Below are positions 11,918 through 24,610 of a DNA stretch of 64,000 nucleotides, one piece after another (within the stretch, counting starts at the first letter, position 1; each line of letters starts with the position of its first letter). The stretch spans positions 8,878,904 to 8,942,903 of the forward strand of contig OU342808.1 of the NCBI GenBank assembly GCA_910591455.2, read 5' to 3'. The position numbers were made by a program, and so were the translations under genes. Below the pieces are notes generated by a model. That model was not told the DNA's origin. It worked only from the letters and a program-made list of their open reading frames with translations, and made no database searches. Source of the DNA: Pholis gunnellus. Its lineage: Eukaryota > Chordata > Actinopteri > Perciformes > Pholidae.

Positions 11918-14900
11918 GTAAGAGGGAAAACAGGGGAGAAGCGATCGATCTTAAATCGATATTTCTAAGTCTTGTGTGTTGTATTTTTCATTTCTATGTT
12001 ATCGATTGAAGACATAATAGTTTTTTCCTTCTGTATGGCGTGTTTCATGTCATAATTGTCATTTTTATTCCTCTATAAAATGCTTGAATGTCCGGACTGA
12101 TCCTTCACTACAAGGCCGCTGCGCCTCGCTCGCTCAGCTGCTTTGGTGTAGCGGCTGTGTAAATTGATACGTAAATTTTACGTTAGCTTGCTAGTTAAAG
12201 GAAATAACAGATTATATCGTGTTTGTTGTGAATGGAAATGTGTCTCTTCTAGTCGGGCTAAATTAGCGGAAAAAAATATTGTGAACATCATTTTACTCTA
12301 ACGATTGCAGTTCAAAGCAAACGAAATTAGTGTTTACATTTTTTTCGATGCACAACGTTAACGGTAATCTTTAGGGTTAGCTTGCCGGCTAGCAAACTAT
12401 AACTGTAGCAGACACTGCGTAAGTCTTACTGTACCCCTCAAGATATTCCTCTATGTTTTTACTTTGACCGCCTCTTACCATAGGCGTCATGTTAATTCCA
12501 GTATTCAGATACGTTTCTCTTACAGCTGTCCTTAGTGTTGAGCGTTCACCGGCGGCTAACATTTTATTAGCCACCTATGTTAGGTAACGTTAGCGGTAAC
12601 TATTCTCGGTGGTCATCACACAAATTATTAAAGGCCTTTTTTCATTCCGCTTGATTTGTGGTTAAAGTGCCGGCATCGTAGTTGAACCCATGTGTCAACT
12701 CTTTCACTCATTTAACGTATGCTCTTGTTTTATTCTTTTGCAGGCTTCCCTAGGGAGTTCAAGTCCAGGTAAGAAGATGATTAGTATACACAGTGTATGA
12801 TGTATTAAATGTATCTATTTTAATGACAGATTTGCATAACTTTAATGTCAATATTAAGTTGTATTAGTCATATATTTTGTCGGATAAAATGGCTTTGAAA
12901 TTGACTAAATGTAATGCTTTTCTCATGGCAACATAGTAACTATGTGAATGTATCTTTCTAAGTGTGCATCATTAAAACAAAGCTAATCTGTGCTCTAAGA
13001 TTTGAAACATTTAAGATTCTCTTTCTCCCTCAGTTGGCTCTTTATCGTCGGAGGACCATGACTTTGACCCAACAGCAGAAATGTTAGTTCATGAGTATGA
13101 TGATGAGAGGACTCTGGAGGAGGAAGAGTCTCAGGAGGGAGGGAGGAATTTCACCTCAGAGATTGCAGATCTTGAAAAGGTAAAGTAATATGTGCATGAA
13201 ATGCGCTGAAACAGGATTTACCGAATCAAGTCATTTTAAAATGGTAAAATAAGTGTGCTTATAAAAGATTTGCATTTATTGTTAATGCAGAAGCCTGAGC
13301 CTTGTCTCCTTAATCCTGCAGGGCTACACATTTTGACACTGTTGTCACTGGAAAAAATGTGCTATAGTAACAGAATGTCAATGGCTTGTGTTACCTATAT
13401 GATGATCAGGGGACGCCGTCTTGATTCATAGCTGCAGATGTTACAATTAATAAAGGTCAACTAAGATGTACATGCACATTCTATTATTGGATTCATAAAT
13501 TGTCTCTTGGTGAAAGTGAATAAGAGTCTTATCAATACTAAATTCAGTTAATTGGCTTTAAACCCCATTTGGCTGTTTCGGTAATCTGAATTGCACATGG
13601 AAAATGTACAGTATTTTACAAATGTTGCTGTTTTTCTAACAGGAGGGGAACATGCCTTTGGAGGAACTTCTTGCCATCTATCGCTACGAGGCCTCAGCGG
13701 GCTCCAGTATAGACAGCTCCTCTGGAGACCTGACCGATGAGCTGCCTGACATGACTCTGGACAAGGTAAATAACTGCTCCTATGGAGTGAATAGATAGAT
13801 TTTGGGGAAATTCTTTTTTTGAAAAATTACAATATAATATATACAATATCTTCAATATGTAATTCAAATATTCAGTTGATCCCTGTTGGTCTGCCCTAGT
13901 ATACAACAGATCAGGCGTATTCATAAAAAATTCAACGGGGTCCATTTAGAGAGAATTTCCTCATGCAAAGGTCCGGAATATCACAGTAATGTCTAACTTG
14001 CGCTATGATTTAGTCCCATATATATTATTATTTTTATATATATATAACTAGCCTAGCAGTAGTATCAATGTATGTAGTCAACAACTGACAGTCAAGTAAA
14101 ATAAAGAAAGTTCAATTGAGTAATATCTCAACAATATTAATTGTCAGTTTTCAAATTGAACTGGATGAATTATAAATAATATATAATCAAATGTTCTCTC
14201 GTTTCAAGTAAAATAAGGGATGCATTTTAGAATCAGTTACATTACAGAAAGCTTTTGAAAAATGTTATCTTAAAATAAAGTACTTCATTTAAGAAAAATG
14301 ACTTTCACTGAATTGTCTTTGCCCTGCAGCTTTAAATGCAGTTCATTCAGGTGTGAAGTCAAAGCTATGAAATGATATTCTTGTCTTCTAAAAAGAGAAG
14401 TTTGTGTGCTGGGTCTAACGTTGTGTCTGTGGTTGTTGAAACCACTCGTTTCAGCTTCATCCCCGTCTCTGTTTACATCATTGTTAGGCAGTGAATTCAT
14501 GTTAGCATCCTAATGGATCAGTCATATTGGGCTCTTAGGTTTATTTTCTGTTCCTTTTTTATTTCGGATGTGAGTCGGTACGTTTGCTCAAAAGAGTTGT
14601 GCTTTGTTTTATTATCACATATTTAATTGGCTGATTAGCATCACGTGATGTGATTTACTACGCATGTAATTGGTCGGTGTGTTTCCTGCACTGCTGAACG
14701 AGTGCCGTAAAGGCCAGAAAAGCTGTGCCGGTTAAAATAGAAGAGCTCTATCGGTTTTAGGTCCAGGTCCGGATACAACGGCGTCTGGGTCCGGACTCGG
14801 ACCACGGTCTGCCTATTAGTGACCCCTGCAATAGATATTATTCTTTCTTTCTTTGTAGGAGGAAATAGCTAAAGACCTGCTGTCTGGGGACTATGAGGAG

Positions 14901-17900
14901 GAGACCCAGTCCTCAGCTGATGATCTCACCCCTTCAGTCACCTCCCATGAAGCTACCGATTTCTTCCCAAGAACACTTCGATGTAAGTCGCTCATACCAG
15001 AAAAAAGTATTTTTTGTCTGTAGCTTTGCAGGTTTAAAGCTTATACAGTGCCATGCAATAATTAGAAAAAATGCTACCAGATTCAAGACATTAGGTTTGC
15101 AACAATTATTTTCATTATTGATTGATTAATTACTGATAAATTAATTTCTGCCTCTTTTGTAAAATGCTTTAATCATTTGTTCTATTAAATGTCAGATCAT
15201 AGTGACGTGTCCCTTAACAATTTCCCAAAGGCCATTGTGACGTCATCAAATGTCTCGTTTTGTCTGACCAACAATTTATTTCTGAAGATATTCTGTTTTC
15301 TTTTACATAAGACAAATAAAAGCTGCAAATCCTCACAATTCAGAAGCTGCAATTAGGGAATCTTTGGCATATTTGCTTGAAAAATGACCTAAACATGAAT
15401 CAATTAATAAAATAGTTGCTAATTCTGATAGATGTATAAATACTAAAAGCTACTTTTTCTACACATTTAGAGCTATTGTAGCAATGAACATTCCCAAATG
15501 TGTGTGGTTAAAGAAATGTGCTGCACTCAAGGAAGATACAGTGCCTTTTCTTACAGATTTGTACATCATTAGGTTGAATGTACAACAGTCGATTAACAGG
15601 GTCCCCGCGGATCCTTCGTCACAACATAAACTTAGTTTTTGATGTTCAAGGTCCGGAATTGTAGGAGGGGAGGCGTTTAATTTGGGTCTGGGTCTGCAAG
15701 GTTTGTATTGTTCGGTGCCCCTGTAGGCCTCTGGCCGCTCGGGGCTCCACCTTGCTTTCCCCTGTTGCTCTGTCCTTGGTACTTCCGGGCAGGGATTCCC
15801 AAAGGCGCGAGCGGCCTTTGGCCACTTGGGCCTCTCATTGCCTGTCCGTCGGGGCAGGTCGGCAGCTGTGGCTGTGCTGCAGACGGCACGTTTCAGCCAA
15901 CCCCCCCGGGCCTTGTCCCGATTTGTAATTTAGCAGAGTTTAGTTTGGTAGGTAATGCATCAGACCTAAGAACACAGGACGTGTCATTGCAATTCTGTAC
16001 ATCAAGTCAAGGTATTTATGTGTCGTTTATCATTTTATCAGCCAACGCTATCTCTGATGGCGATAAAGAGTCGGAGTGTGATGAAGATGGCCCAAGCCCG
16101 GAAGACTCCAGAAAGGTAAGTGTCACATTTTGGAACACATTAAAAGAGGGGATGAATGTTTTAAGTTGAATCACCAACACTTTGCTAAACTGCTCTGTAT
16201 TGTGTTTTTGTCATAGGAAATAATGGTGGGATCACAGTATCAAGCAGAGGTTCCTTCTGGCCTCTGTCACTACAAAGATGAGGAGAAAGGTGACTACTTC
16301 AGCCTGTGTTTCTGACATGTTCTTTAATGTGATTGCTTACAATGTTTCTATCCATACATTAAAGATAACATACTAGGGATGCACCAATACCAATTACAAG
16401 TACTTACATTTTAGTACGTTGCAACTGAGCAGCTTTTAAGGCCCAACTGACGTGCGGTTAACATCCCGTTGTTGTCAAGGTATCGTGTGTGGTGGTATCG
16501 GAGGAGGAGTAGTAGCAGTGGCGGCTGGCCAATAGAGGGCCATGGTGCGTGGCCCCACCTTGAGTGCCCCTCTTTGAGCCACAAAAAAATATATATAATA
16601 ATAAATTATACAAATTGTCAATATTTGTGTTTTTGAAATATGGAATGTACCCAGTAATATGTGTAAAATATATCTGCGCAAAATACATGCTTTTCCTGCA
16701 CGTCCTGTCTGCATGTCTCAGCAGCGCTGGGGCCATCGAGAAATGGCCCACAAGAGGCGGGTCTATGAAGCAGTTTAGCCAATTGCTGATTAAAGATATA
16801 AATAAGTGACATACAATTTAGCCAATCAGCGTCCTCAAATAGATTCAGTTTGGGGCCAAAGTCGTTTGGCCCCGAGCTTGCGCGTCCTCGTCAGGAGAAG
16901 TTTCTACAGGCGAGCGCTACTCCTCCAAGACCCGTTTGAGAACTTTGGCGGAGATTCTGCAGGCCAAAGAGCTGATCCCAGATCAGCATGACCTCACAAT
17001 CAGACAGCAGACTAGCGGGAAAGGGAAGCAGTACATGCGAAGCTTCTCTACTAGCTGTACACCAGACAGGCTTGGCTAGCTGGATGCAGTCATGCTAATG
17101 CCTTAAAACAACGGGGACAGATCCAGCATGGACAGTTACGGGAGTGAGGGACATGAAGCACCTGTCTGAGAAAGTAAGGAAACGAGAACACCAGGGCACA
17201 CATGGAGAATTCTGTCAAGCTACATGTTAGGCAAAGTGAACAGCTTTTCTTCTACATAGTTGTCCTCAGTCTCATCTGCTTAGCTTGGTCATGGAGGCAT
17301 CAACATTTAATTGAGACCTTTAAATTAACAGTGAAAACTCATCAAAGCTTAATTTAACATCAGTATTCCTATTTACACTTCATGTTTACTTCTCCTGATC
17401 TTAAAAAAACATACAACAAGGTTCATAGGGGCATCTCAATAAATAAACATGTTCTATTATAGTGTGTGTGTGTGTGTGCGTGCGTGCGTGTGCGTGTGCG
17501 TGTGTGTTATAGCCGACTGAATTCCCTGAGGGTGACACAAATAAGATGTCCTGACGTGTTTGTCAAAGTGTTATTTACTGGTTTTTTTTGTGTTGGAATA
17601 AATGTTAAATATTTAACTGCAAAGTAGTAATGCGTGTTTGATACCTTAACTTTTTTGCATTAAATCATACTTGGATGTTTGCTGAAATTGATTGGATGGC
17701 CCTACCTAGAACATTTTCCACCAGCCGCCACTGGGTAGTAGAGTACGAGTATGAGTACACAATACCCAATACTGGTGTTATTTGTGCAGCCCTATCATAT
17801 ACACAAGGTGACTAATCTTGCTGTAATGTACTTTGTTTTGCAGTTTATGAAGATGAAGACGAGTTATTATGGAGCCCAGGTAAATTGCCAGAAAGCAAGG

Positions 17901-20900
17901 TTAGGACTTTCCTGTCTGACGTGTTGTCACGGACTACAAATGAAAAGACGGGATGTGACAAACCAGGGATGCACATTCGAGATGATGAGCAGGTATGTCA
18001 TGTATGTATATATCAATCTGTTCATGTTGATGAGCAGTGTACATCATTTTTCATCAACTTTCATTCACCATACTAGGGGTGTCACGATTCTCCAAATCCA
18101 CAATTTTCATTTTCAATTCTAAGGTTTTGATTTTATTTATTTTTCATCCCTGAAGGCTTTGCCATCGAGTCTTCATTTGTAAAGATCAACAGACCAATGT
18201 TTGTCAGCTGTCATTTACATTTAAAAAATTTTTCTTTTTAAAAAAGATGGCTTACATGTAAATATGTGTTTTGCCACTGTCATCTGTAGTCACCAAAATA
18301 AATATTCTGTTTACCCTCATTTTGATATAAAAATAACTAGTAGATTAGTAGATTACCCAAAAAATATTTTTAAAATTTAATCCAACCATTTAGCGGTACC
18401 TCCGCGGGCCTCAGCCCAGTGGTTGAGAATAGCTGCTTTACAGCAACAGCTTTGAGTTTCCTCACCTGCAACAAGCCACCAGACCCTGGGGCAACTGGGT
18501 CAGTCAAATCTTTTTGTGTGTGAAGCTGCGATAATGACCTGCCATATTTGTCGTGTAGGATGGGGTCTCCTGTGGTGTAGAATTGACTACAAACTGTAGT
18601 TTTTCTGTCAGCGACTCGTTTGTTGGGATTTCCCACTTCTGTTGTTCCTCATTCATCTCTGTCTCCGGCATTGGCCATGTTGCCTCGGTAAGTGCAGCTG
18701 CAGGCTACCACCAGTAAGCTACTCTGTCATCTTTGAAGTGCCGTTTTATTAGGACGTGTGCAAGGAGGCAGGGGTGGAGGGAAAAATAAATACCGGGAGC
18801 ATCACTAACCCTGTTTCTGATTAAGTAGGTCATTTTGGACTTTGAATCTAAATTGTGGCACCCCTATCATATACTGTAGCATTTGTGATGTGAATTCTTC
18901 AGAGTAATTGTTGCCAATATTCCACTAATCCACTCTTTCCACACAGGCCTTGTTTGAGCTCGTCAAGTGCAACTACAACATCCGCGAAGCACTAGAGAGA
19001 CACTGCATCCGTGTAAAGTCCTCAAAAGGTAAGCACAGGAAACAGGTTTCTAGTGGATGCATGTAGAACCTGTAATTTCCTACCTGACAATGTAATTAGT
19101 ATGTTGAAGGTAATTCATTTTGTTATGGGCTCTTTCAGCATTGTCAAAAGTAATTCTTTATTGTTGCTGTTGCATATCTTTGCATTCAAATTGCTCATTT
19201 TGTCAAACGTGGCTCTCCATGTATTTGCTGAGTCATGTATTTTAATTGCCTAATAGTTTCATTAATTGAAAAGTCTCACCTGCAGACTTTCTTTGCTTAC
19301 CCATTCTCAAAAATATTTTTTAAACAATTATGTCATTGCATTACACAATGTACAGGGGATACATTTTTTTTTGTCACTTAACCTTATTTTTATTTTTATC
19401 TTTGCATCTAAACCTTTATATGAGTGCTGCCATGTTGTGATTGACTTTTAAACATGACAGAGATTTTAATATTTGATCATTTTTGTCATCAGTGGGAGTG
19501 ATTGAGGTTCAGTCCTGTGTTTAAAATGTTAGTGGTTGCTCTACCCTTTCGTTTACACATGTGTGAATGCGTAATTGTGCAGCAAAAATGTAATAATATG
19601 TTTCTGGTTTAATTTCAGAAAAGTCACCTCCGTGGTCAGAAGAGGAATGCAAGAGCTTTGAGCACGCACTACAGATGTATGACAAGAATTTTCACCTCAT
19701 ACAGAAACATAAAGTGAGTCTTTTTATTTCATGATCTTGCGAGACGAGATGTTTTACACATTATGAAAATGTACACTATAATTAATGAATTACTCTTCTC
19801 CCCCCCACTCAGGTCACAACACGAACAGTAGCTGAATGTGTGGCGTTTTACTACATGTGGAAAAAGTCAGAGCGCTTTGACATCTTTGTGCAGCAGAATA
19901 GATTTGGGAAGAAAAAGTACAGCAGCTATCCTGGTGTAACGTAAGTGGCAGAAGAAGAAGAATCTGTTTTCATTCCTTTTGTGTTTTGGCTTATGATTAA
20001 TACAGTGAGCTCTGAAACCCCCCTTCCCCACACAACTAAACCTGATTCTTTGTATCCAGTGACCTGATGGACAGGCTGGTGGATGAAGCAGAGGGTCTGG
20101 CTGTGGATAGTTCCTCGTCTGTGTGTTCAGGAGCAGGTGGAGGAGGAAGACTGGAGACCACCACAGACCAACAGCTCAGCTTGCTTAACTCCATCACTGC
20201 CAGCGACCTCACGGGTCAGTAATGGGACTTAGTTCTGCACACGACACTGAATTCTGTTAATGACAAACGATAGTATCACATTTTAATGGCATACTATTCT
20301 ATGACTTTTTGACATTTTTACGTCGCACTATACTTTGTTTTTTTCCTGACATGCTATACAATGACTTCTATAAACACATTGCCTCCGTGCCGGCGACAGT
20401 CGTGGCTCCAGGCAATATGTTTTGTAGCCGTCTGTCCTGTTCTTAAGTGTGCGGTATTTTAGGAATGCCTTCAACACCAAACACACAAATGTCCGCTTGC
20501 ACTCAAGGATGAACTGATTGGAACTTGGCGGTTAAAGATCACTGTGACCTCACAACATACCTCAAGAATTTATATGACAAGTTCACACAAATGACGATAT
20601 TCTGGAGAGACATGAATGTAAACTGCAACAAGACTGATTAGCGAACATACCACCGTGAGGGGACTGTTTTCATGACATATTAATGGCACACTATACTATT
20701 ATTTTATGGCATTTCTAATGGCCTATTATTAGGGGAGCAACAGATCATAAAACTCACGGAACGGATCAACACAAAAGGAAAATGGGAGCAAATATTTGGC
20801 CGATACAGATATCTTTTGTTTGTTTTGTTATAGCAGGTGGTAGACAAGGCTACAGACTTTTCTTTTTTTTTATCTCTAGCCTCCCAAAAATAATTTAAAC

Positions 20901-21733
20901 CACTCTGAAGTCTTTGTAAACCATCAATGATTCTAAATGATTTCATTTTACTTTGTTATAGTCATCTATATTGGTTATTTGCATTAAAACAAACTAATCA
21001 ATGATTAGTAGCACTGTACCATGACTATTTCAATGACATAGTATACTATGACTTTAGGAGTTATACAACATTTTAACGGCATACTAAGACATTTTACGAT
21101 TACCCTGGTACTATGCCAGGGGTTGTCAACAGTTTAATGACTGAGTGACAATTTCGGGAGCCAGCATATGATAGAGAGCCTCAATCAGCATGTTTCTTGA
21201 CCCGAGTCTCTTATTCCCTCCAGTTATTAAATACTAAAGTGTCCTGTCTCTTTGCAGCTTTGAGTAACACTGTAGCCACAGTGTGCAACCCTGCGGAGGT
21301 TGGTTGCATAGACTCCTACAGTTTTCCGCCTCTGGAAAGTCTCCATCGTGGGTCCCTGAACCATGACGAATCCCTCGGTTTCTCTTCTAATGGCTCAGAC
21401 CCCGACTGCCTCAACATGCTCGACGCCGGCTTCTACCACTCTGATCTCGGCCAGCTAGGAGGAGTGTGCGTCAACAAGGACTGTGAGCGGCCCTCCAAGA
21501 GACTCAAGATGGCCCTGCCGGACTCCTTTATCAATGACGTGTCTGTGGGTAACCTTGGAGTGGACTTCGAAGCACGACGGACAACAACGCACCACCACCG
21601 GATCACTGGCGCCAAAATGGCAGTGTCTGTCACAGACTTCGGGAGTTTGGCTGGCAGCGGCGAGCCCAATGGGTTTCTGGGAGCACATGCACGGCACCAC
21701 ACACAGCACACTGCAGCACTTCAGTCAGAGTGA
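11909..21733 (+). CDS. mier3: MIER family member 3, ELM2/SANT transcriptional co-repressor
   Basis: Coding exons: 11909-11917, 12744-12768, 13034-13179, 13643-13765, 14859-14982, 16042-16115, 16217-16289, 17844-17992, 18947-19028, 19619-19713, 19813-19940, 20060-20214, 21258-21733. All introns are GT-AG and the phases agree, giving 552 aa (human MIER3 is about 550). The protein starts MAEASLGSSSPVGSLSSEDH. It has an acidic N-terminal third, an ELM2 domain from about residue 168 (IMVGSQYQAEVP, with LLWSPG), a SANT domain from about residue 272 (PPWSEEECKSFEHAL, ending FYYMWKKSERFD) and a conserved tail ending HTAALQSE. In the family, ELM2 and SANT recruit HDAC1/2 to chromatin in the nucleus, so deacetylase-linked repression is the expected role. 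MIER3 is preferred over MIER1 because the N-terminus and C-terminus match MIER3. Exon 1 codes for only three residues. The upstream context suggests a short 5' UTR. Confidence 0.96.
15680..15935 (+). other. GC-rich block in mier3 intron 5 that reads open into exon 6
   Basis: This patch is far richer in G and C than the surrounding intron. An open frame starting at 15708 crosses it and continues in the frame of coding exon 6 up to the exon 6 donor at 16115. If intron sequence were kept, or a promoter lay here, an N-terminally altered MIER3 could be translated. The predicted peptide matches nothing I recognise. It could equally be a transposon remnant. Confidence 0.3.
16375..17793. mobile_element. 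Possible outer, decayed inverted-repeat element in mier3 intron 7
   Basis: The left end, agggatgcaccaatacc, and the right end, whose reverse complement is agggctgcacaaataac, form an imperfect terminal inverted repeat. The left end resembles common fish elements beginning AGGGATGCACCGATACC. Target-site duplications are not clear. It has been split by the hAT-type element at 16516-17733. Confidence 0.45.
16516..17733. mobile_element. Non-autonomous hAT-type transposon nested in mier3 intron 7
   Basis: The ends are perfect 13-bp inverted repeats: cagtggcggctgg at 16516-16528 and ccagccgccactg at 17721-17733. The flanking 8 bp (agtagtag at 16508-16515 and ggtagtag at 17734-17741) match at 7 of 8 positions. 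An 8-bp target duplication and CAG...CTG ends are hallmarks of the hAT superfamily. The 1218-bp body has no long open frame that could encode a transposase, so it would need one in trans. It carries a TG/CG-rich microsatellite at 17462-17508. It lies wholly within the intron. Confidence 0.8.
18075..18865. mobile_element. Inverted-repeat DNA element in mier3 intron 8
   Basis: The left end reads aggggtgtcacgattctcc. The reverse complement of the right end reads aggggtgccacaatttag. This is an imperfect terminal inverted repeat of the kind seen in teleost elements beginning GGGGTGTCACGATT. Internal open frames are broken and I cannot assign a transposase. An exact target duplication was not found. 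Confidence 0.55.
20265..21105. repeat. Diverged copies of the GTCATAGTATA repeat in mier3 intron 12
   Basis: Three patches (about 20265-20365, 20670-20720 and 21018-21105) carry words such as catactattctatgact, cactatactatt and atagtatactatgact. These are mostly reverse complements of the unit that makes up the array at 24607-25795. They are scattered, not in strict tandem. Confidence 0.55.
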
Positions 21734-24180
21734 TCTTCCTCATCGTCATCCCTTGTTCTTCCCTTTTGAAACCCCCTATCCCACTTGTACATAAGACTGA
21801 CCTCACTGGAGAATCCAATTTGTTAAAAAATATTCTATATGTATATATATATATATATTACTTTTTTGTTTTCATTTTTTGTGTAATATGACATCAGTGA
21901 TGTCTATCATATAGAACTAAAATCTTGATTTCTCTCAAGAGTTTATAGCCATTTATTTTATTCTTGTTTTGCGGTCTTGAGATGTGTAACGTCCATGTAC
22001 GGAGGGGCCCAGAGGCTGCAGTAGGAGAGTTGTGTATCTTACTTCCTCACATCTTCAGAGCTACAGTATGTTATCCTGCCATTCTTTCAGCTGCCAAAAT
22101 TGGCTGAGTTTTCTGCCTCTAGTCTCAGTATTTAGTTGCTTGTCTTTGTTGTTTGAAGTGGTACTTTTTTTAAACTTTAAAGTTTGGTTTACAGGTACTT
22201 TTCAGTAACCAGGCTGGTGCAAATGGTTATATTAGTCCCCACATAAACTTGGCTGGATATTGTATGAAGAGCAACACTAGCATGGAGATTAGCTTGGTGC
22301 GGTGGTTTCAGCTGCTGAGGCCTTCTAGTTTGGTTTTCTTTTCTTCTAGTTTTCTCCTGTGGAAGCTTGTCTGCTTGTTTACTTTAAAAGAAATCCCATT
22401 TAGTCGAACCCAAACTAAAGCCCCTGGTTCATAGTTTTTCATTTTTAAACAGCTAATGAAGGTTACCTGTGCAGAGTAACATAATGGGCGTCACTAGGTT
22501 TTTTTAAGTTGGAACTTCTGCCTCTTTCTGAAAAGGTATCTGTCAGAAAGACATGACTGCAATATTGCATTACAAAGATATTGGTTAAATTAATAGTCAG
22601 CTAAACTTGAGACATTATCTGGTGCTGTAAAGTGTGTATTTATTACATACACTTTTTCCTTTTGTGCGATTTATTTTGAGCCCTTCAATCATGCTACTTT
22701 AATGCAAATTTAGCTGTACGTGTCCTGTATATGTCCCATCAAGTAATGCCCTTTTTAGGCCACTTAGCAAGCTGCTAGCAGTATTATCTCTTTATTTAAA
22801 GCCACTTGGATTTTGTATTCAATATCTGCCTAACCTGTACTGACTAGAGAATGCCTTGTGTACTCTAGTCAATGGTTTCTTGGAGTCTAGTAGCAGAAAT
22901 GGAGCTGTCGTCTCTTGACTGAAGTCCATAATTGTGAATTTTTAAATGTTTTGCGGGTCATCTTCAGTTGATTGGTTGCAGTAGTAGTGTTTACTTAATT
23001 TATCTATGCATTGTGCTATGAATAATTAGTTTGTTTCAGGGGTACATCATGTTTGTCTCGTCCATAGATGTAGTAATTCACCGTTACGTGTGTACAGACA
23101 GGATTCATGCTTTGAAACCATCAAGTAATTAATTTTACACGCCCAGCATCACTTCTGCATTTCATGTAAATAATTAGCAAATAGCCTTTAAAAAGTCTAT
23201 TAACTGACCTCTTACACTTGTGAATCTATGTTGATACAAAGGTTTTAATTTGATTCCTTGACAAAAGGCAATAATTTGTAGATATGTACAGATATTTTGG
23301 GTTTTGCATTTTACCAGTTGACTTGGTGTTTGAATTTTTTTTTTCCTCTTTTTGGAAAGTCATGATCCCCAGGACACAGCTGAAACCACGCATGCCAGCT
23401 GTGTCCGTTTCCCCAGTGTACCACTGAAAACGGCTTTACCTGAAGACTTATTGATATTACTCAATGTTGCAATTTTGCTTTCAAAACTTGCAGCCATGTG
23501 TAAAAGACGCTCATCGTTCTCTTTTTTTTATTTTCATTTTATTTCATATCTATATTTGTCTTGATGGTAAAGGGATGGCTGCTGTTCTAAGTATGTGGAG
23601 AGCTAGTTTCTCTTTTAATGCAATGTGCATAATGCAGTAGGTCCTCAAAGCTCTTCTAGCTTTAGCAGTGCAGTGATATTTATTTCACCTGTGGTTTGTA
23701 CAAAAACTCAGAAAAACTGTCAGAATGTAAAGGCCATCAAGTAGTAGAAGTAGGTTTTTCACCACCCTGTGAACTCTCGAAAATGTGATATTTTATTGAT
23801 ATCTCCGGTATGAGACGTGTGTGCAAGAAAGCACTAAACAAATTTATTTTATATTTTGTATTGTGTTTTGAAGTTTAAAAAGGAAAAACAAATATAGAAG
23901 TTGTGGTTTTGAAAAAGAAAACTCGATTCCTTTGATGAAAACAAAAACACCTTTGTGAATAAAAAACTACAAAACTTAAAAATGTATATCCAGAAATATA
24001 GACAATCAAAAACTTCACTATGAGAAATGTTCAAGATGCTATCTTTATTGTTTATAAGAATTGTACATAAGCATTGAGTTTTTTTTTTCTTTCTTTTTTT
24101 GGTTAAACATTATTTTGTATTTCTGTTGTACTTTAATACCTTGTGTACAGATCCAGAAATAAAGCTCTGGAAAAGGTGCA
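21734..24180 (+). other. mier3: mier3 3' untranslated region
   Basis: The stop codon is at 21731-21733. The sequence downstream is AT-rich, without other exons, and includes a TA-rich tract near 21836-21860. A canonical AATAAA at 24158-24163 is the best polyadenylation signal, giving a 3' UTR of about 2.4 kb. The last part (from about 23723) is duplicated at 26453-27045. The exact cleavage site is inferred. Confidence 0.65.
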
Positions 24181-24363
24181 GAGATGACGGCATGTTTTTT
24201 ATCGCCACACAAAAGAGTTTAGAAGACTTTTCTGATTCATATGAGATTAGTACCGAGTTATGTGTTAAATCTACAAACTTAAAGAAAACTACATGAGTAT
24301 TTATACAATTACATTGGGAGAACTTCTACTAAATAAATTAGATTGAAATTTGGTATTTTTGTT
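23723..24363 (+). repeat. Copy 1 of a duplicated segment (end of mier3 3' UTR)
   Basis: This segment is collinear with 26453-27045. Shared stretches include tcaccaccc, gtgaactctcg, atgtgatattttatt, atatccagaaatatagacaatca and ctactaaataaattag. It holds the AATAAA at 24158-24163. Compared with copy 2 it has about 70 extra bases around 23875-23940. Confidence 0.85.
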
Positions 24364-24401
24364 GAGAAACTTGAGAAACACTTGAGAAACAGTCAACTAT
24401 G

Positions 24402-24610
24402 GGTTGGCTGTGGCTCATAGGTAGAGCGGTTAGATTCCCGGCTCCTACAGTCCGCAAGTTCAAGACACGTAACACCAAATTGCTACCGCAGGCTGTTCCA
24501 TCAGTGTGTGAATACGAATTAGTTTAGGGTCTCAATGGGCAGGTGGCACCGTTCATGGTAGTGTCTGTGGTCGGAAAACTAGAAAGGCGCTATACAAAAG
24601 TCCAAGTCAA
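24402..24610 (+). mobile_element. tRNA-derived SINE, percomorph type
   Basis: The head, ggctgtggctcataggtaga, keeps the A-box-like part of a tRNA promoter, and caagttcaagac is a B-box-like remnant. The body (accaaattgct, gtgtgtgaat, ggtggcaccg) and tail (aaaggcgctatacaaaagtcc) follow a SINE that is abundant in percomorph fishes and usually ends GCGCTATATAAGTGCAGTCC. It is diverged and shortened, so probably inactive. It sits just beyond the first copy of the duplicated segment and is absent after the second copy. Confidence 0.75.

Noticed and set aside
14560..14828. A complete hAT element ending gtgacccctg in mier3 intron 4
   Set aside because: The right end resembles hAT ends beginning CAGGGGTCAC, but no matching left end or target duplication was found, so only a lone fragment is possible.
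24402..24480. A functional tRNA gene
   Set aside because: The sequence has tRNA-like boxes but cannot form an intact cloverleaf, and it continues into a SINE body and tail.
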